A stretch of DNA of 5,668 nucleotides, taken from Pseudomonadota bacterium. GTDB taxonomy: Bacteria > Pseudomonadota > Alphaproteobacteria > Acetobacterales > Acetobacteraceae. The translations under genes and the position numbers were made by a program. Below the pieces are notes generated by a model. That model saw nothing but the letters and a program-made list of their open reading frames with translations, did not search any database and had not been told where the DNA came from. This document shows positions 5,416-5,668 of this stretch, piece after piece. Numbering within the stretch: position 1 is the first letter of the stretch; the number at the start of each line of letters is the position of its first letter. The stretch covers positions 1 through 5,668 of the forward strand of contig JAJYAF010000163.1 in NCBI GenBank assembly GCA_021779655.1, in the 5' to 3' direction.

Positions 5416-5668
5416 ACGGAATTCGCGACCTCGCGGCGCGCTACGATGGCTTCATCGTCGATGTCTGGGGCGTCCTGCATGACGGGGTGCGGCTTTATCC
5501 GGGCGTGCCGGAGTGTCTTTCGCGGCTGCGCGAGCTTGGCAAGCGGGTGGTGTTTCTCTCCAACGCGCCGCGCCGTGCCGCCACCATCGCCCGCGCGCTG
5601 GCCAGGCTTGGCATCTCATCGGAACATTATGACGGCATCATGTCGAGCGGCGAGGCCGTGCATATCGC
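5412..5668 (+). CDS. HAD-superfamily class IIA protein (TIGR01459-like), N-terminal part (cut by window edge)
   Basis: The first 85 residues of a HAD-superfamily protein that continues off the right edge. The start YDGFIVDVWGVLHDG (11-25) carries motif I, YPGVPECLSRLRELGK (29-44) leads into motif II VVFLSNAPR (46-54), and SSGEAVH (80-86 region) follows as in NagD-like class IIA proteins, which are generally near 270-300 aa. DVWGVLHDG is typical of the alphaproteobacterial TIGR01459 group. HAD phosphatases normally have DxD in motif I; here Asp17 is kept but the second Asp is Trp19, so a standard phosphomonoesterase role is uncertain. The ATG overlaps the pyrD TGA (ATGA, 5412-5415), implying translational coupling. 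Link to pyrimidine metabolism is inferred from position only; the cap domain and motifs III and IV lie outside the window. Confidence 0.88.
   Translation, partial: MNGIRDLAARYDGFIVDVWGVLHDGVRLYPGVPECLSRLRELGKRVVFLSNAPRRAATIARALARLGISSEHYDGIMSSGEAVHI

Overview
The window is about two-thirds G+C, tightly packed and free of mobile elements, RNA genes or CRISPR repeats. Gene content and style (PyrD class 2 followed by a TIGR01459-type HAD protein, frequent ATGA overlaps, near absence of TTA/CTA/TCA codons) suggest an alphaproteobacterium, most likely of the Sphingomonadales; that placement is inference from protein style, not from a marker gene.

Layout: two gene groups diverge from a 98-bp intergenic region (3853-3950). 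Leftward, on the minus strand, run a DUF169-family protein of unknown function (3088-3852), a CodA-type cytosine deaminase homologue (1625-2920), a YdfG-type short-chain dehydrogenase (857-1609) and the N-terminal half of a ComM/YifB Mg-chelatase-like AAA ATPase (1-757, continuing off the left edge). Rightward, on the plus strand, run a small predicted outer-membrane lipoprotein (3951-4373), quinone-dependent dihydroorotate dehydrogenase PyrD (4384-5415) and the start of a HAD-superfamily protein (5412-5668, continuing off the right edge). No stretch longer than about 170 bases lacks a gene.

How the genes may work together: the left group pairs a pyrimidine-base deaminase with a homologue of E. 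coli YdfG, the reductase that can remove malonic semialdehyde, an end product of uracil ring opening by the Rut pathway. This suggests pyrimidine-base salvage or catabolism, with the DUF169 protein as an uncharacterised partner. The deaminase keeps every metal and catalytic residue of E. coli CodA at a constant offset of 4 residues, but carries Cys310 where CodA has Asp314. Loss of that aspartate marks the known bacterial 5-methylcytosine deaminases, so 5-methylcytosine to thymine is a serious alternative to cytosine to uracil. The right group contains de novo pyrimidine synthesis (PyrD), so synthesis and salvage may diverge from one control region.

The most interesting points are the Asp314-to-Cys substitution, the DUF169-CodA-YdfG cluster, a 14-bp tandem duplication at the lipoprotein/pyrD junction that moved the pyrD start, and a HAD protein lacking the second motif I aspartate.
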